Assembly: GCF_030232885.1 (NCBI RefSeq)
Contig: NZ_JASPGD010000006.1
Coordinates: 62,001 to 126,000, forward strand
From: Corynebacterium sp. MSK297
GTDB lineage: Bacteria; Actinomycetota; Actinomycetes; Mycobacteriales; Mycobacteriaceae
DNA: 64,000 bases
Reading direction: 5' to 3'
This document shows, piece after piece, positions 9,109 to 18,400 of the stretch. A program made the translations under genes and the position numbers. How positions within the stretch are numbered: the first letter of the stretch is position 1; every line of letters starts with the position of its first letter. The notes under the pieces are model-generated. The model did not search any database. It was not told the DNA's origin and saw only the letters and a program-made list of their open reading frames with translations.

Positions 9109-9786
9109 TTAATCCCCTCGGCCCATATTCCAGCCTTCCAGGAACCACTGGGCACCACGTGTATCCGCGGCACCAGAAAAACGCGGGGTACGCTTCGGGG
9201 CATCCGGATTAAAACCCGGGCGCGCCACCAATTTCGCCCAATGAGTATTTTTTAAGCTCGAAAGCATCGGAAATTGTTCGACCTGCAAATCCAACAACGC
9301 ACACGCTAGTGCGGAAATCGCACCGTTATGCGCCACCAACAGCACGCCGCCGTCGTCCCATTCGGAATATTCTTCCATCAACTCATCAACGACCGGCCGG
9401 ATGCGCTGAGACACATCCACCCGTGATTCGCCTCCCGGCGGCGTCCACGTAGCATCATTACGCCACTGTGCGCGAGCCCCCGGGTACTGCTCATCGACCT
9501 CACCACGCGCCATTCCCTGCCACTCGCCCAAGTGAGTCTCGCGCAGTCGCGTATCGGTGGTGACCTCTAGTCCGAACTGCTCCGCGATATACCTGGCCGT
9601 AGTGGCAGCGCGATTCAAATCAGAGGCAATGATCCGGGTGATGCGAACGTCGGCAAGCATCTGCGCAGCCTGGCGTGCCTGAGCATGCCCCCGCTCGGAG
9701 AGCTCAGTATCCAGCTGGCCCTGCATCCGCCCGCTGGCGTTATACGTCGTCTCACCATGGCGGATGAGATACAGCGGGCGGGTCAT
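9109..9786 (-). CDS. Histidine phosphatase family protein (Rv2419c-like)
   Basis: 225 residues. The phosphoacceptor motif 'LIRHGETTYNASGRMQGQ' is at about 7-24, and the second catalytic histidine is in 'LLVAHNGAISALA'. The position between degV and rsfS matches Rv2419c, the glucosyl-3-phosphoglycerate phosphatase GpgP of M. tuberculosis, so a sugar-phosphoglycerate substrate is plausible. The superfamily is broad, however, and the substrate is inference. The start overlaps the rsfS stop by 4 bases (ATGA). Confidence 0.9.
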   Translation of the reverse strand: MTRPLYLIRHGETTYNASGRMQGQLDTELSERGHAQARQAAQMLADVRITRIIASDLNRAATTARYIAEQFGLEVTTDTRLRETHLGEWQGMARGEVDEQYPGARAQWRNDATWTPPGGESRVDVSQRIRPVVDELMEEYSEWDDGGVLLVAHNGAISALACALLDLQVEQFPMLSSLKNTHWAKLVARPGFNPDAPKRTPRFSGAADTRGAQWFLEGWNMGRGD

Positions 9787-10241
9787 GACCGTTCCTCGCC
9801 CACCACAGGAATATCGTCAATGTCTTGGGCCGAACGCACCTGAGCACCATCGGATTCGGAATAGGTGCCCGGGCGGGAATATTCCACACCTTCGACTTCT
9901 ACCAGCGGGCAATCCCCATACAGGCGGTCCAAACCGTAAAAATCACGTTCGTCGTTGTGCTGGACATGTACGACAATATCGCCATAATCCAGCAGCACCC
10001 AGCGATAATCCCGCTGACCTTCGCGACGCAACGGCTTGCGCCCGGCATCTTTCAGGTCCTCTTCAATCTCGTCGACGATAGCTTTGACCGCGCGCTCCGT
10101 ATCCGCCGAAGCGATGATAAACACCTCGGTAATGCCCAGGACATCCGAAACGTCCATAGCGACGATATTGGCCGCGGATTTTTCATCAGCGGCGCGAACG
10201 GCCACACTCGTGAGTTCGCGAGCGGTATCAGTAGCGGTCAA
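9783..10241 (-). CDS. rsfS: Ribosome silencing factor RsfS
   Basis: 152 residues from a TTG at 10241-10239, chosen because GAGGAAGG lies 5-6 bases before it. The frame stays open upstream to 10352, but the extra residues have no family counterpart. The RsfS core is seen in 'DVSDVLGITEVFIIASA' and 'GQRDYRWVLLDYGDIVVHVQ'. The protein binds uL14 on the 50S subunit and blocks subunit joining when nutrients are scarce. The C-terminal ~25 residues are acidic and variable. It is coupled by a 4-base overlap to the phosphatase and preceded by nadD, the usual actinobacterial arrangement. Confidence 0.93.
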   Translation of the reverse strand: MTATDTARELTSVAVRAADEKSAANIVAMDVSDVLGITEVFIIASADTERAVKAIVDEIEEDLKDAGRKPLRREGQRDYRWVLLDYGDIVVHVQHNDERDFYGLDRLYGDCPLVEVEGVEYSRPGTYSESDGAQVRSAQDIDDIPVVGEERS

Positions 10242-10362
10242 TGCGCACCTTCCTCTTTCTGGCAAATATGTTGTTTCCAGTTTCCAAGAAAGTTGTGGTT
10301 TCTTGGGTTTTCCAGTGGTTGTCGAGTGACTGTCCAGTGACTGTCTAGTCACAGTTTCGCAC

Positions 10363-10386
10363 GAACTAGCCGGTTCCGGCTAGTTC
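10363..10386. repeat. 11-bp inverted repeat at the nadD stop
   Basis: GAACTAGCCGG and its exact complement are separated by two bases and span the last codons and stop of nadD. No T-run follows on either strand, so it is not a classical terminator. It may be an mRNA-processing or attenuation hairpin between nadD and rsfS. Confidence 0.5.
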
Positions 10387-11045
10387 TCGGCATATAAATT
10401 GTTTTTCGAAATGTACTGCACCACCCCATCCGGCACCAAATACCACACCGGGCGGCCCTGCCCGGAACGCTCACGGATATCCGTCGATGAAATCGCCAGC
10501 GCGGGCACATCCACCAAATCAATGCGACGTTCGTGAATATCCGGCATCATCGCCTCAGACAACTCGTAGCCTGGCCGGGTCACCGCCACGAAACGCGCCA
10601 TGTCGAACATGTCCTCCCATTTATGCCAGGAGACAATATTGGCCATAGCATCAGCACCGGTGATGAAAAACAGCTCCGTATCCGGGTAGCGCGTACGCAG
10701 ATCCCGCAGTGTATCGACGGTATAGGTATCCCCGCCCCGATCTATATCCACGCGGCTGACCCCGAAGCGCGGGTTGGAAGCAGTAGCGATCACCGTCATC
10801 AGATACCGCGATTCCGCCGAAGTAACCTGCTTATCCGCTTTCTGCCACGGCTGTCCCGTGGGCACAAACAACACCGTATCCAGGGAAAACTTATCCGCCA
10901 CCTCGCTAGCAGCAACCAGGTGACCGTTATGGATCGGGTCGAAGGTACCACCCATCACACCGATGCGCTGCGCGGCTTTATGCTGCACAGCACCACCCTT
11001 CTGGGCACTTTCGGTACTTTCGGTACGATCATCAGGTTTAGTCAT
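10380..11045 (-). CDS. nadD: Nicotinate-nucleotide adenylyltransferase
   Basis: 221 residues. The nucleotidyl-transferase motif '[15 protein letters not shown]' (about 29-43) and the C-terminal 'ISSTDIRER' (about 186-194) are intact. NadD adenylates nicotinate mononucleotide to form deamido-NAD in NAD synthesis. The first ~25 residues are a hydrophilic, poorly conserved extension, so the true start could be slightly downstream. Its 5' end overlaps the 3' end of the cutinase-like gene by 8 bases. It precedes rsfS as in most Actinobacteria. Confidence 0.95.
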   Translation of the reverse strand: MTKPDDRTESTESAQKGGAVQHKAAQRIGVMGGTFDPIHNGHLVAASEVADKFSLDTVLFVPTGQPWQKADKQVTSAESRYLMTVIATASNPRFGVSRVDIDRGGDTYTVDTLRDLRTRYPDTELFFITGADAMANIVSWHKWEDMFDMARFVAVTRPGYELSEAMMPDIHERRIDLVDVPALAISSTDIRERSGQGRPVWYLVPDGVVQYISKNNLYAEN

Positions 11046-12033
11046 GGGTAATCCACTCTGCTAATTCATCAACGACGGCGGCATCGTGTGGATTACCAAT
11101 AAGAAAATAATCGCCATGGATTCCGGCTTCATCACGCAATGCGGCCACCGCGGATTGCGGGGAGAGATCGCAGGCGAAATCATCAGTCATGCAGTAATTA
11201 ATGCGCGGCACCGGAGCTAATTCAGGGCGTAGTGATTCCGGCAGCACCGCAGAACCAGCAAGCAGACCGTTACCAACGCGTGGCCTGCCCACCGTGGAAG
11301 GATCGCCAGCACCTAATTGGGGGTTACCGATATAAACCACCCCACGCAATTGGTCTTTATCGTGCAAATATTTTTCCAGGTGACTCAGCACAATCGAACC
11401 CTGCGAATAACCAAATAAAATATAGTCCGGTTGGCAGCCCGTTGCCTGTTCAAAATCTTCTACGAACCCGGGGGCGTTGTTAATACCCGAACGCACGCTA
11501 TCCACTACCCCGGCCATTGCCTCATACGCAATGGTATGCGGAGGGGTGTGCCGCAATATTTCCATCAAGTTGGAAGAAAACTCCAGCGCATCTGGATTGC
11601 TACCGCGTTCTGCGATCACCGGTAGATAAAGATCCGCCGGATAGGTTTCTTCGTCGAGCGCCAAGACCGGAACGTTGTGGAACAACGATTCCCCGGTGGC
11701 AGCAGTATGCCGTTGTTGGGCCAGGTGCAGGCCCGCTGCAATGTTTTCTGCTTCGAAGCCGTTAGATTCCCACGGTGAATTCGGTGCGTAACGTTGCGGG
11801 GTAGTCGCAAAATTCTGCTCCGACCCCCGCGCAGCAATAATCGCCACCTCCGGGCACTGCCCGTTATCGGCAGCCGTGGTGGCGACTGTGGTATCTGGTG
11901 GGCCCAGGGTCTGATTCGCGCGCTCAGCGGCAATGCCCGCTTGTGCTGCCGGTATACCAGTAGCAATAGAAGACACTGCGCCAATACTAACCAGCGCAAT
12001 TACAGCACGGGTTTTCAGGCTTAAGACTGTCAT
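11038..12033 (-). CDS. Secreted cutinase-like serine esterase
   Basis: 331 residues. A signal peptide is clear: '[13 protein letters not shown]' then a hydrophobic stretch ending 'AAQA' near residue 32. The cutinase fold shows '[14 protein letters not shown]' and the nucleophile elbow 'FGYSQGSIV' (Ser near 214). A paired Cys-Asp region is seen in '[14 protein letters not shown]', and the probable catalytic His in '[12 protein letters not shown]'. Such enzymes are exported carboxylesterases or lipases. In Corynebacteriales they can act on lipids or envelope esters; the substrate here is unknown. A TAATAC box lies 5 bases before the ATG with no Shine-Dalgarno, so the mRNA may be leaderless. Confidence 0.88.
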   Translation of the reverse strand: MTVLSLKTRAVIALVSIGAVSSIATGIPAAQAGIAAERANQTLGPPDTTVATTAADNGQCPEVAIIAARGSEQNFATTPQRYAPNSPWESNGFEAENIAAGLHLAQQRHTAATGESLFHNVPVLALDEETYPADLYLPVIAERGSNPDALEFSSNLMEILRHTPPHTIAYEAMAGVVDSVRSGINNAPGFVEDFEQATGCQPDYILFGYSQGSIVLSHLEKYLHDKDQLRGVVYIGNPQLGAGDPSTVGRPRVGNGLLAGSAVLPESLRPELAPVPRINYCMTDDFACDLSPQSAVAALRDEAGIHGDYFLIGNPHDAAVVDELAEWITHD

Positions 12034-12075
12034 GCCGGGTATTATTCCAGCTCACGAGCCCGAATGCGAGCTGGT

Positions 12076-13395
12076 TTATGGACGGGTGTGACCAGTTCCC
12101 TGCAAAATCCACTTGCTGGAAGTCAATTCCGGCAGTGCCATTGGACCACGCGCATGCAGCTTCTGCGTGGAAATACCGATCTCAGCACCCATGCCGTAAA
12201 CCTCACCGTCAGTGAAGGCGGTCGAGGCATTCAGCATGACAGCTGCAGCATCAACCTCATTAGCGAATTTCTGCAAGATATCTGCATCTTGCGCCGCAAT
12301 GCCTTCGGTGTGGCCGGTGCTCCACTTCTGAATGTGAGCAATCGCGCCATCGATTCCGTCAACCACCTTGGCATTGATGTCCATCGACAGTGATTCTTCT
12401 GCCCAGTCTTCCTCGGTTGCTTCCACGGCGTTTTCTACACCGAAACCGGAGAGTTCTTGCACCTCACCGTGAATGGTAACTTCGGCATCCTGCAATGCTC
12501 GCACGACCTTCAGCTTATCGTCGTCGCTCAGCGCCGAATCCAACAGCACCGTCTCAGTCGAGTTGCAGACCGACGTGCGGCGGGTCTTGCCATTAACGAC
12601 CATGGCGATGCCCTTGTCCAGATCCGCCGACTTGTCGATATAGAAGTGACAGTTGCCAGTGCCGGTTTCAATGGTGGGCACCGTAGCACCCAGCACCACG
12701 GCGTTAATCAGACCAGCGCCGCCACGTGGAATAACCAGATCCACCAAGCCACGGGCGGTAATCAAATCCTGCACCGAATCGCGAGTTTCACATGGCAACA
12801 ACTGGACAGCCTCACGTGGGTGTCCCAGTTTCTCCAGGGTGTCCTGGAGCAAGTCCACCAACTGCTTATTGGATTCACGAGCAGACTTCGAGCCACGCAG
12901 CAGCGGGACGTTTCCGGACTTAATAGCCAAGCCAAAGGCGTCGACCGTAACGTTAGGACGAGCCTCATAAACCATGCCCATCACGCCAAGCGGGACACGG
13001 ACCTGCTTCATCTCTATGCCATTATCCATGGTGGAACCCTGCAGGATCTCGCCCACCGGGTCTTGCAAACCGGCAACCAAACGCAGGCCGTTAGCGATAC
13101 CCGCGATACGGTCTTCATCCAGACGCAGACGGTCGAGCAGCTGATCACTCAAGCCAGCTTCTTTACCGTTAACGATGTCACGCTCATTGGCGCCGAGAAT
13201 AAGAGCAGTGTTATCCAGCAGGTCCTGGGCTGCGGTCTCCAGGATTTCGTTCTTCTGCGGAGTAGAAAGCTGGGCGATCACCGGAGCCACATCCTTAGCG
13301 GCACGGGCCTTGGTGAGGACCTCCTCGCGCTCCTGGGCACGTTCGGGCGACAAATTATCGGTGTCTTTATCAGTCATAACGTCTTTATCAGTCAT
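12076..13395 (-). CDS. proA: Glutamate-5-semialdehyde dehydrogenase (gamma-glutamyl phosphate reductase)
   Basis: 439 residues from the ATG at 13395. An in-frame GTG 18 bases upstream has no ribosome binding site, whereas TATACT lies 7 bases before 13395, suggesting a leaderless transcript. Conserved ALDH-fold blocks are 'MGMVYEARPNVTVDAFGLA', 'VIPRGGAGLI' and 'NGKTRRTSVCNSTETVL', with the catalytic Cys in 'TSVCNSTET'. It makes glutamate-5-semialdehyde for proline from the ProB product. A near-perfect 18-bp tandem duplication (13363-13398) repeats the codons MTDKD, so a second ATG 18 bases downstream is an alternative start. Confidence 0.95.
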   Translation of the reverse strand: MTDKDVMTDKDTDNLSPERAQEREEVLTKARAAKDVAPVIAQLSTPQKNEILETAAQDLLDNTALILGANERDIVNGKEAGLSDQLLDRLRLDEDRIAGIANGLRLVAGLQDPVGEILQGSTMDNGIEMKQVRVPLGVMGMVYEARPNVTVDAFGLAIKSGNVPLLRGSKSARESNKQLVDLLQDTLEKLGHPREAVQLLPCETRDSVQDLITARGLVDLVIPRGGAGLINAVVLGATVPTIETGTGNCHFYIDKSADLDKGIAMVVNGKTRRTSVCNSTETVLLDSALSDDDKLKVVRALQDAEVTIHGEVQELSGFGVENAVEATEEDWAEESLSMDINAKVVDGIDGAIAHIQKWSTGHTEGIAAQDADILQKFANEVDAAAVMLNASTAFTDGEVYGMGAEIGISTQKLHARGPMALPELTSSKWILQGTGHTRP

Positions 13396-13398
13396 AGC
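13363..13398. repeat. 18-bp tandem duplication at the proA start
   Basis: Two adjacent copies of an 18-bp unit beginning GTCTTTATCAGTCATA on the plus strand. Each contains an ATG for proA on the minus strand, giving the N-terminus MTDKDVMTDKD. Confidence 0.8.
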
Positions 13399-13501
13399 GC
13401 CCAGTATACGCACTTCACAATCTGCTACCAGGTTTAAATAAAACGGCTGTCCGGTTTCATCCTGGTTTCATCACCTGCGACGGCGTACAACAACGCAACG
13501 C

Positions 13502-14410
13502 TTAATAACCTGCCTCAACGTCTACTTCCGTCGGCATAGTCTCACCGTTCGCGAACGCTTCCATGTTTTTCAGCATGTGCGCGCCGATACGCTCATGAAC
13601 CGAATACAACGGGTTTGCCAAATGCGGGGTGATCACGCACTCCGACATCTCCCACAACGGGTGCCCATCCGGCAGCGGCTCCGGTTCTGTGACGTCTAGG
13701 CCCGCACCGGCAATATCACCGTTGCGCACAGCGTCGACGAGATCGTCAGTGTTAACCAGCGGACCACGCCCCACATTGACGACGACGGCACTATCTTTCA
13801 TCTTCGCAAACACATCAGCGTCCACAATGTGGTGCGTCTCGTCGGTCAGCGGCATCAACAGAACAAAGAAATCCGCGCGCGGCCAGACAGAATCCAATTC
13901 GGTACTAGGAACGGTTTCGTCCGCGCCGTCGACTGGATTTCCCGAGCGATTGACCGCAATGATTTCTGGGCCGAATCCCTTGAGCATAGAAATCAGCTCT
14001 TCGCCAATGCCACCGGCACCAATGATGGCGACGGTGGAGTCATCAGACAAAAAGCGGGTCTTCGGCTCCAGGTCTTTCTGGAGCCAGGTTTTGGCCTGCG
14101 TGGATGGTTTGTGCGCATGCAGCTGCGCCAACAAAAGCGCGATCGCGGATTCCGCCACGGTCTTGTCATACAGGCCCGCGGCATTGGCCCAGCGTGTCGA
14201 CGATTTTTTCATCTGGTCGACGAAAGCATCAACTCCAGCCAAGTGCAGTTGCACGAAACCGAGGGATTCCGGAATCTCCGGCAACTCATCCGGGGTGCCA
14301 TTAAACAGCATGCACTCAGCGTCGGCGATGTCGTCGACAAGCTCGTGGCCTGCCTCTTCCAAGGTTGTGCGTACATTGTCCCAGCTGTTGGGTTGCATTG
14401 TGAACTTCAT
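13502..14410 (-). CDS. D-isomer-specific 2-hydroxyacid dehydrogenase
   Basis: 302 residues from the ATG at 14410; a TTG 27 bases upstream (14437) lies 6 bases after a TACAAT box and is an alternative. The Rossmann motif 'VAIIGAGGIGEELI', the catalytic Arg in 'VVNVGRGPLVN', Glu in 'GLDVTEPEPLPDGHPLW' and His in 'ITPHLANP' are all present. This places it in the phosphoglycerate dehydrogenase-like family acting on 2-keto/2-hydroxy acids with NAD(P). The substrate is unknown. It sits between proB and proA in the same direction, a corynebacterial arrangement, which hints at, but does not prove, a link to proline or amino-acid metabolism. Confidence 0.88.
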   Translation of the reverse strand: MKFTMQPNSWDNVRTTLEEAGHELVDDIADAECMLFNGTPDELPEIPESLGFVQLHLAGVDAFVDQMKKSSTRWANAAGLYDKTVAESAIALLLAQLHAHKPSTQAKTWLQKDLEPKTRFLSDDSTVAIIGAGGIGEELISMLKGFGPEIIAVNRSGNPVDGADETVPSTELDSVWPRADFFVLLMPLTDETHHIVDADVFAKMKDSAVVVNVGRGPLVNTDDLVDAVRNGDIAGAGLDVTEPEPLPDGHPLWEMSECVITPHLANPLYSVHERIGAHMLKNMEAFANGETMPTEVDVEAGY

Positions 14411-14463
14411 GAGTCCGAGGTTACCGGGATTTAGCAACGCGAGATTGTACCGAGGCTGTACAG

Positions 14464-14491
14464 CACGTTTACAGGTTCACGTTTACAGGTT
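14464..14491. repeat. 14-bp perfect tandem duplication
   Basis: CACGTTTACAGGTT occurs twice head-to-tail in the 102 bases between proB and the hydroxyacid dehydrogenase, upstream of the latter's putative -10 box. Confidence 0.8.
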
Positions 14492-14512
14492 TACGTGCGA
14501 TGTGCAGCCACC

Positions 14513-15751
14513 TTATAGACGCGAAGCGTAGTTGGACAGGTAATCCGCGTGCACGACAGGGCGCTGCATCTCCTCTGGCATTTCTTCGGTCTTCTTACCG
14601 ATAATCGACTTCAGCGCCGACGAAGAGTAGTTGACCTCTCCACGGCCAACGACCTCAGAGTTCGGACCGACAATATCGACGATCTCACCAGCGCGGAATT
14701 CACCGTCCACATCAGTAATGCCGACTGCCAACAGCGAGTTACCGCCGCGAGTAACCGCCTTGAGCGCACCCTCGTCCAAGCGCAAGGTTCCGCCGGAATC
14801 GGCAGAATACAACGCCCAGAACTTCCACGCCGAAAGGCGCCGTTCTTCCCGAGTATGGAACACGGTACCAACTCGGGCATCTTCCAGCGCTGGGCCAATA
14901 TTATCCGCCGACGTCAGCAACACCGGCACGCCGCCACGGGCAGCCAAACGTGCGGCCGAGACCTTCGAGGCCATACCACCGGTACCAACTTTGCCGCCAT
15001 CCCCCGCGGCAACGCCCTTCAAATCTTTTCCGGTGACAACTTCATCAACGAAGTTCGCATCCGGCTCAGCCGGGTTCTTGTCATACAAGCCATCGACGTC
15101 GGAAAGCAGGAAAAGCGCATCCGCGCCAGTCAGATGAGCCACGATAGCTGAGAGACGGTCGTTATCACCAAAACGCATTTCGGAAGTCGCTACCGTGTCA
15201 TTTTCGTTGACGATCGGCACCGCGCGCAGAATACGCAAGCGATCAATGGTGCGCTGCGCATTTCGGGTGCGATCACGTCGACCAGCGTCCGAAGCAGTCA
15301 ACAAAACCTGGCCACACGTGCGGTTATAGCGGGCGAAAGAACGCGACCACTCATAAGCCAAGTGCACCTGGCCAACGGCAGCAGCAGCCTGCTTAGTAGC
15401 CAGATCCTGTGGGCGCTCAGTCAGCCCCAGCGGCTTCATACCAGCGGCGACTGCACCGGAGGAAACAACAATGACGTCAGAAAATTCCATGCGCGCCTGC
15501 AGCGCATCAACAATATGGTCAATCTTTTCCGGGGAAACGGAGAAATCATCCGTCAGCGACGACGAACCAATCTTGACGACGACGCGTTTAGCGTTGGTGA
15601 TCTGCTCACGCAAAGCAGACTCATGGCCCATGGCCAGACTGTCGAGGGAATCCTTCGGCGGATCCGGAAACGAGACTTCCGGAGAGTCATCGTGGTACGG
15701 ATCCAACGGTAGATGGGCATGAATGTCACGGTCATGGGCATTGTGAGGCAT
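14513..15751 (-). CDS. proB: Glutamate 5-kinase
   Basis: 412 residues from the ATG at 15751, which follows TAAACT by 7 bases and has no Shine-Dalgarno. A start at 15631 would give ~372 residues, the standard length, because the first ~40 residues are a His/Asp/Pro-rich, non-conserved extension. The kinase domain shows '[14 protein letters not shown]', '[16 protein letters not shown]', '[12 protein letters not shown]' and '[15 protein letters not shown]'. A PUA domain follows near the C-terminus ('[19 protein letters not shown]'). It phosphorylates glutamate as the feedback-regulated first step of proline synthesis. obgE lies upstream in the same direction. Confidence 0.94.
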   Translation of the reverse strand: MPHNAHDRDIHAHLPLDPYHDDSPEVSFPDPPKDSLDSLAMGHESALREQITNAKRVVVKIGSSSLTDDFSVSPEKIDHIVDALQARMEFSDVIVVSSGAVAAGMKPLGLTERPQDLATKQAAAAVGQVHLAYEWSRSFARYNRTCGQVLLTASDAGRRDRTRNAQRTIDRLRILRAVPIVNENDTVATSEMRFGDNDRLSAIVAHLTGADALFLLSDVDGLYDKNPAEPDANFVDEVVTGKDLKGVAAGDGGKVGTGGMASKVSAARLAARGGVPVLLTSADNIGPALEDARVGTVFHTREERRLSAWKFWALYSADSGGTLRLDEGALKAVTRGGNSLLAVGITDVDGEFRAGEIVDIVGPNSEVVGRGEVNYSSSALKSIIGKKTEEMPEEMQRPVVHADYLSNYASRL

Positions 15752-15839
15752 ACTGTTCAGTTTACAAAAATCCGCGCATGATCTCACCCACTAAACTCCG
15801 CGCTTGTTTCACACTCACAAAACATGACTTATAACCAGG

Positions 15840-17369
15840 CTAGCCCTGCCAACGCTCGCGATCCGATTGTTCTTCTTCCACATCGCCATACACCAATTCA
15901 TCGATCAGACCACGGCGTGCCTGCGAGGCGCGTTTACGCTCAGCCGCAGTTGCACGGTTGGTGGTTTCCAGGCGCGCATCGCGGCCACGGCCAGCCAACG
16001 TAGGATCGCCGCCAATCATCGGCTCCCACTCGAAAGTGATATCGCCAATGGTGACGGGACAGCCTTCCACTGCGCCCTGTCGGAAAAGCTCGTCTTCCAC
16101 ACCGGCGCGGGCGAGGCGATCAGCCAGATACCCAATGGCCTCATCGTTGTCGAAATCCGTTTGGGAAATCCAACGCTCAATTTTCTTACCGTCGACGATG
16201 AAACCACCCTCGACCTCTGGGTCCTGCCGGACAGTGAAATCGGCGTGGTGGCCACCCCGTTTAGCACCACGTCCGGCAACCGCCTGCGGGCGGATGATTT
16301 CTGGAGCTGGTTTTTCGTCATCCGTCGGGCGCTGCTCACGGTCAGCCTCGACGATTTCGGCTAGCTTATAGCGCAGCGCATCCAAGCCTTGGCGAGCCAC
16401 CGCAGAAATGATGAACACCGGCCAACCGAATTGTTCTTCTAGGTCTTCTTTGACAAATTCCGCAAGCTCACGAGCTTCCGGGACATCGGCCTTATTCAGG
16501 ACAATCACCCGTGGGCGCTGCATGATATCGCCCAACCCCGTGTCTTCTTCCAGTGCGTCTTGGTACTGCGCCAATTCGTGTTCCAACGCTTCAATATCCG
16601 AGACCGGATCACGGCCTGGCTCGATCGAAGCAGTATCGACGATATGCGCCAGCACGGCGGTGCGTTCAATATGGCGCAAGAACTCCAAGCCCAAGCCCTT
16701 ACCCTGCGAGGCCCCCGGGATCAGCCCCGGCACGTCAGCAATGGTAAACACCTTATCTCCAGCCGAAACCACACCCAGGTTCGGGCTCAACGTGGTAAAC
16801 GGATAATCACCAATTTTCGGTTTCGCCGCAGAAAGCACGGAAATCAGCGAGGACTTGCCCGCAGACGGGAAACCGACCAGCCCCACGTCGGCAACAGATT
16901 TCATCTCCAGGATGAGATCGTGCTCCTCACCCGGTTCGCCCTTCAGTGCAAACCCTGGCGCCTTGCGGGACGCATTGGCAAGTGCCGCGTTACCCAGCCC
17001 GCCGTAACCGCCTTCTGCAGCCATGAAACGGGTCCCGATCGTCGTCAAGTCCGCTAGCATCTCGCCCTGAGCATTCCGCACGACCGTGCCGACCGGGACT
17101 TCCAAAATCAGGTCCTGGCCACGCTTGCCTTGACGGTGATCGCCTTCGCCATTTCCGCCGCGTTCTGCTTTCACGTGCGGGCGGAAGTGGAAATCAAGCA
17201 AGGTATGCACCTGGTTGGAGACTTCCAAAATAATGTCTCCGCCGTGGCCGCCGTTGCCGCCATCGGGGCCACCGAGTGGTTTGAATTTCTCACGGTGAAC
17301 CGAGGCACAACCGTGCCCGCCGTCGCCTGCAGAAAGATGCAGGGTTACTCGATCAATAAAGCGAGACAT
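15840..17369 (-). CDS. obgE: Obg-family GTPase, 50S assembly factor
   Basis: 509 residues. The glycine-rich Obg fold occupies the first ~158 residues ('[17 protein letters not shown]', '[14 protein letters not shown]'). The G domain follows with '[14 protein letters not shown]' (G1), 'DVPGLI' (G3) and 'LNKADVPE' (G4). The C-terminal part is an OCT domain ('[20 protein letters not shown]'), then a basic/acidic tail. ObgE binds the 50S subunit and ppGpp and links ribosome maturation to growth. The order rplU-rpmA-obgE is conserved, but a terminator separates it from rpmA here. Confidence 0.97.
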   Translation of the reverse strand: MSRFIDRVTLHLSAGDGGHGCASVHREKFKPLGGPDGGNGGHGGDIILEVSNQVHTLLDFHFRPHVKAERGGNGEGDHRQGKRGQDLILEVPVGTVVRNAQGEMLADLTTIGTRFMAAEGGYGGLGNAALANASRKAPGFALKGEPGEEHDLILEMKSVADVGLVGFPSAGKSSLISVLSAAKPKIGDYPFTTLSPNLGVVSAGDKVFTIADVPGLIPGASQGKGLGLEFLRHIERTAVLAHIVDTASIEPGRDPVSDIEALEHELAQYQDALEEDTGLGDIMQRPRVIVLNKADVPEARELAEFVKEDLEEQFGWPVFIISAVARQGLDALRYKLAEIVEADREQRPTDDEKPAPEIIRPQAVAGRGAKRGGHHADFTVRQDPEVEGGFIVDGKKIERWISQTDFDNDEAIGYLADRLARAGVEDELFRQGAVEGCPVTIGDITFEWEPMIGGDPTLAGRGRDARLETTNRATAAERKRASQARRGLIDELVYGDVEEEQSDRERWQG

Positions 17370-17418
17370 GGCGCGGGCCCTTTCTAAAAAAATACTGGCG
17401 GTGAAGACCTATTTAAGC

Positions 17419-17456
17419 AAAAAAGCGCAGCCCCACGATCAGATGGGAACTGCGCA
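17419..17456 (-). terminator. Rho-independent terminator of rplU-rpmA
   Basis: Minus strand: a 10-bp stem starting GCGCAG and closing CTGCGC, two G-U pairs, followed by six T. It lies between the rpmA stop and the obgE start. Confidence 0.88.
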
Positions 17457-17493
17457 GCGGAACCGCGTGGGTTCCATGTGAAACTCAGGCTTG

Positions 17494-17772
17494 TTATGCG
17501 CTGGCTTCTACGGCTACTTCCTGTGCCGGAACGATGTTTACTACCCGGCGTCCGCGCTTAACACCGAAGCTAACGGAACCAGCCTCGAGAGCGAACAGGG
17601 TATCGTCGCCGCCACGGCCGACGTTCTCACCTGGGTGGAACTTGGTGCCACGCTGACGAACGATGATCTCACCAGCGTTGACTTTCTGGCCACCGAATCG
17701 CTTAACGCCGAGACGCTTAGCCTCGGAATCGCGACCGTTCGAGGTGGACGATGCGCCCTTCTTGTGTGCCAT
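17494..17772 (-). CDS. rpmA: Large ribosomal subunit protein bL27
   Basis: 92 residues starting '[20 protein letters not shown]', the conserved N-terminal arm that reaches the peptidyl-transferase centre, without the cleavable leader found in Firmicutes. '[22 protein letters not shown]' positions match the family. GGGGA precedes the ATG. It lies 20 bases after rplU in a two-gene operon ended by the terminator at 17419-17456. Confidence 0.97.
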   Translation of the reverse strand: MAHKKGASSTSNGRDSEAKRLGVKRFGGQKVNAGEIIVRQRGTKFHPGENVGRGGDDTLFALEAGSVSFGVKRGRRVVNIVPAQEVAVEASA

Positions 17773-17792
17773 TGTGCTATCCCCTTAGTGCT

Positions 17793-18098
17793 TTACTTAA
17801 TTCCGGTGATTTTCACGACAGTCTGAGGCTGACGGTGACCCTGACGACGCTTGTAACCGGTTTTGTTCTTGTACTTCAGGATCCGAATTTTAGGACCCTT
17901 GGTCTGGTCTACGATTTCAGCGTTGACGGAAACACCGCTGAGCTCATCAGCCTTGGTCTTGACAGTTGCGCCATCGGCGAGCAGAACCGGGGTAAGAGCC
18001 ACGGCATCGCCTGGCTCGCCCTCAAGCTTCTCAACCTTGACGAGGTCACCTTCAGCAACCTTGTACTGCTTTCCGCCGGTCTTGACGATCGCGTACAT
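17793..18098 (-). CDS. rplU: Large ribosomal subunit protein bL21
   Basis: 101 residues: '[20 protein letters not shown]' at the start and '[20 protein letters not shown]' at the end are diagnostic. It binds 23S rRNA in the 50S subunit. First gene of the rplU-rpmA operon; its upstream region folds into the hairpin annotated at 18126-18179. Confidence 0.97.
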   Translation of the reverse strand: MYAIVKTGGKQYKVAEGDLVKVEKLEGEPGDAVALTPVLLADGATVKTKADELSGVSVNAEIVDQTKGPKIRILKYKNKTGYKRRQGHRQPQTVVKITGIK

Positions 18099-18125
18099 GG
18101 AGGGTTACCCCTTATCTATACTCGG

Positions 18126-18179
18126 CTCGGAGCTTGCGCGCCGCAGGCTGCTGGGCAGCTGCAGTGCATAAGCTCCAAG
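18126..18179 (-). promoter_or_regulatory. Candidate rplU leader hairpin
   Basis: In the minus-strand transcript, CTTGGAGCTT pairs with AAGCTCCGAG (one mismatch) and encloses further GC-rich self-complementary sequence (GCTGC/GCAGC). It ends 27 bases before the rplU ATG. Long structured leaders that sense the r-protein are known for L21 in other phyla; this one is proposed from complementarity only. Confidence 0.45.
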
Positions 18180-18229
18180 ATGGACTTAATTACTAAAAAG
18201 CGTTATTCGCCGCGCCATCCACGTGCTAC

Positions 18230-18317
18230 CTAGGCCACTAGGAACCTAGATCACTAGGCCGGATAACCATTTCACATAATTATCCAGCGCGATAGCTCCC
18301 TAGATATTAGCTTCTAG
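18230..18317. repeat. 8-bp periodic CTAG repeats between rne and rplU
   Basis: CTAG occurs at 18230, 18238, 18246 and 18254, exactly 8 bases apart, then as CTAGATAT at 18300 and 18314. This is the main content of the 302-base gap between rne and rplU apart from the rplU leader. A short GGATAA/TTATCC inverted repeat lies at 18261-18285. Confidence 0.75.
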
Positions 18318-18400
18318 ATATGGTGCGCAGGCTCATAACAGCGACTGCCCAAGACTACCGTGACACGCCCCAAAAGACAAACCCGACTATTTCCGGCCTG

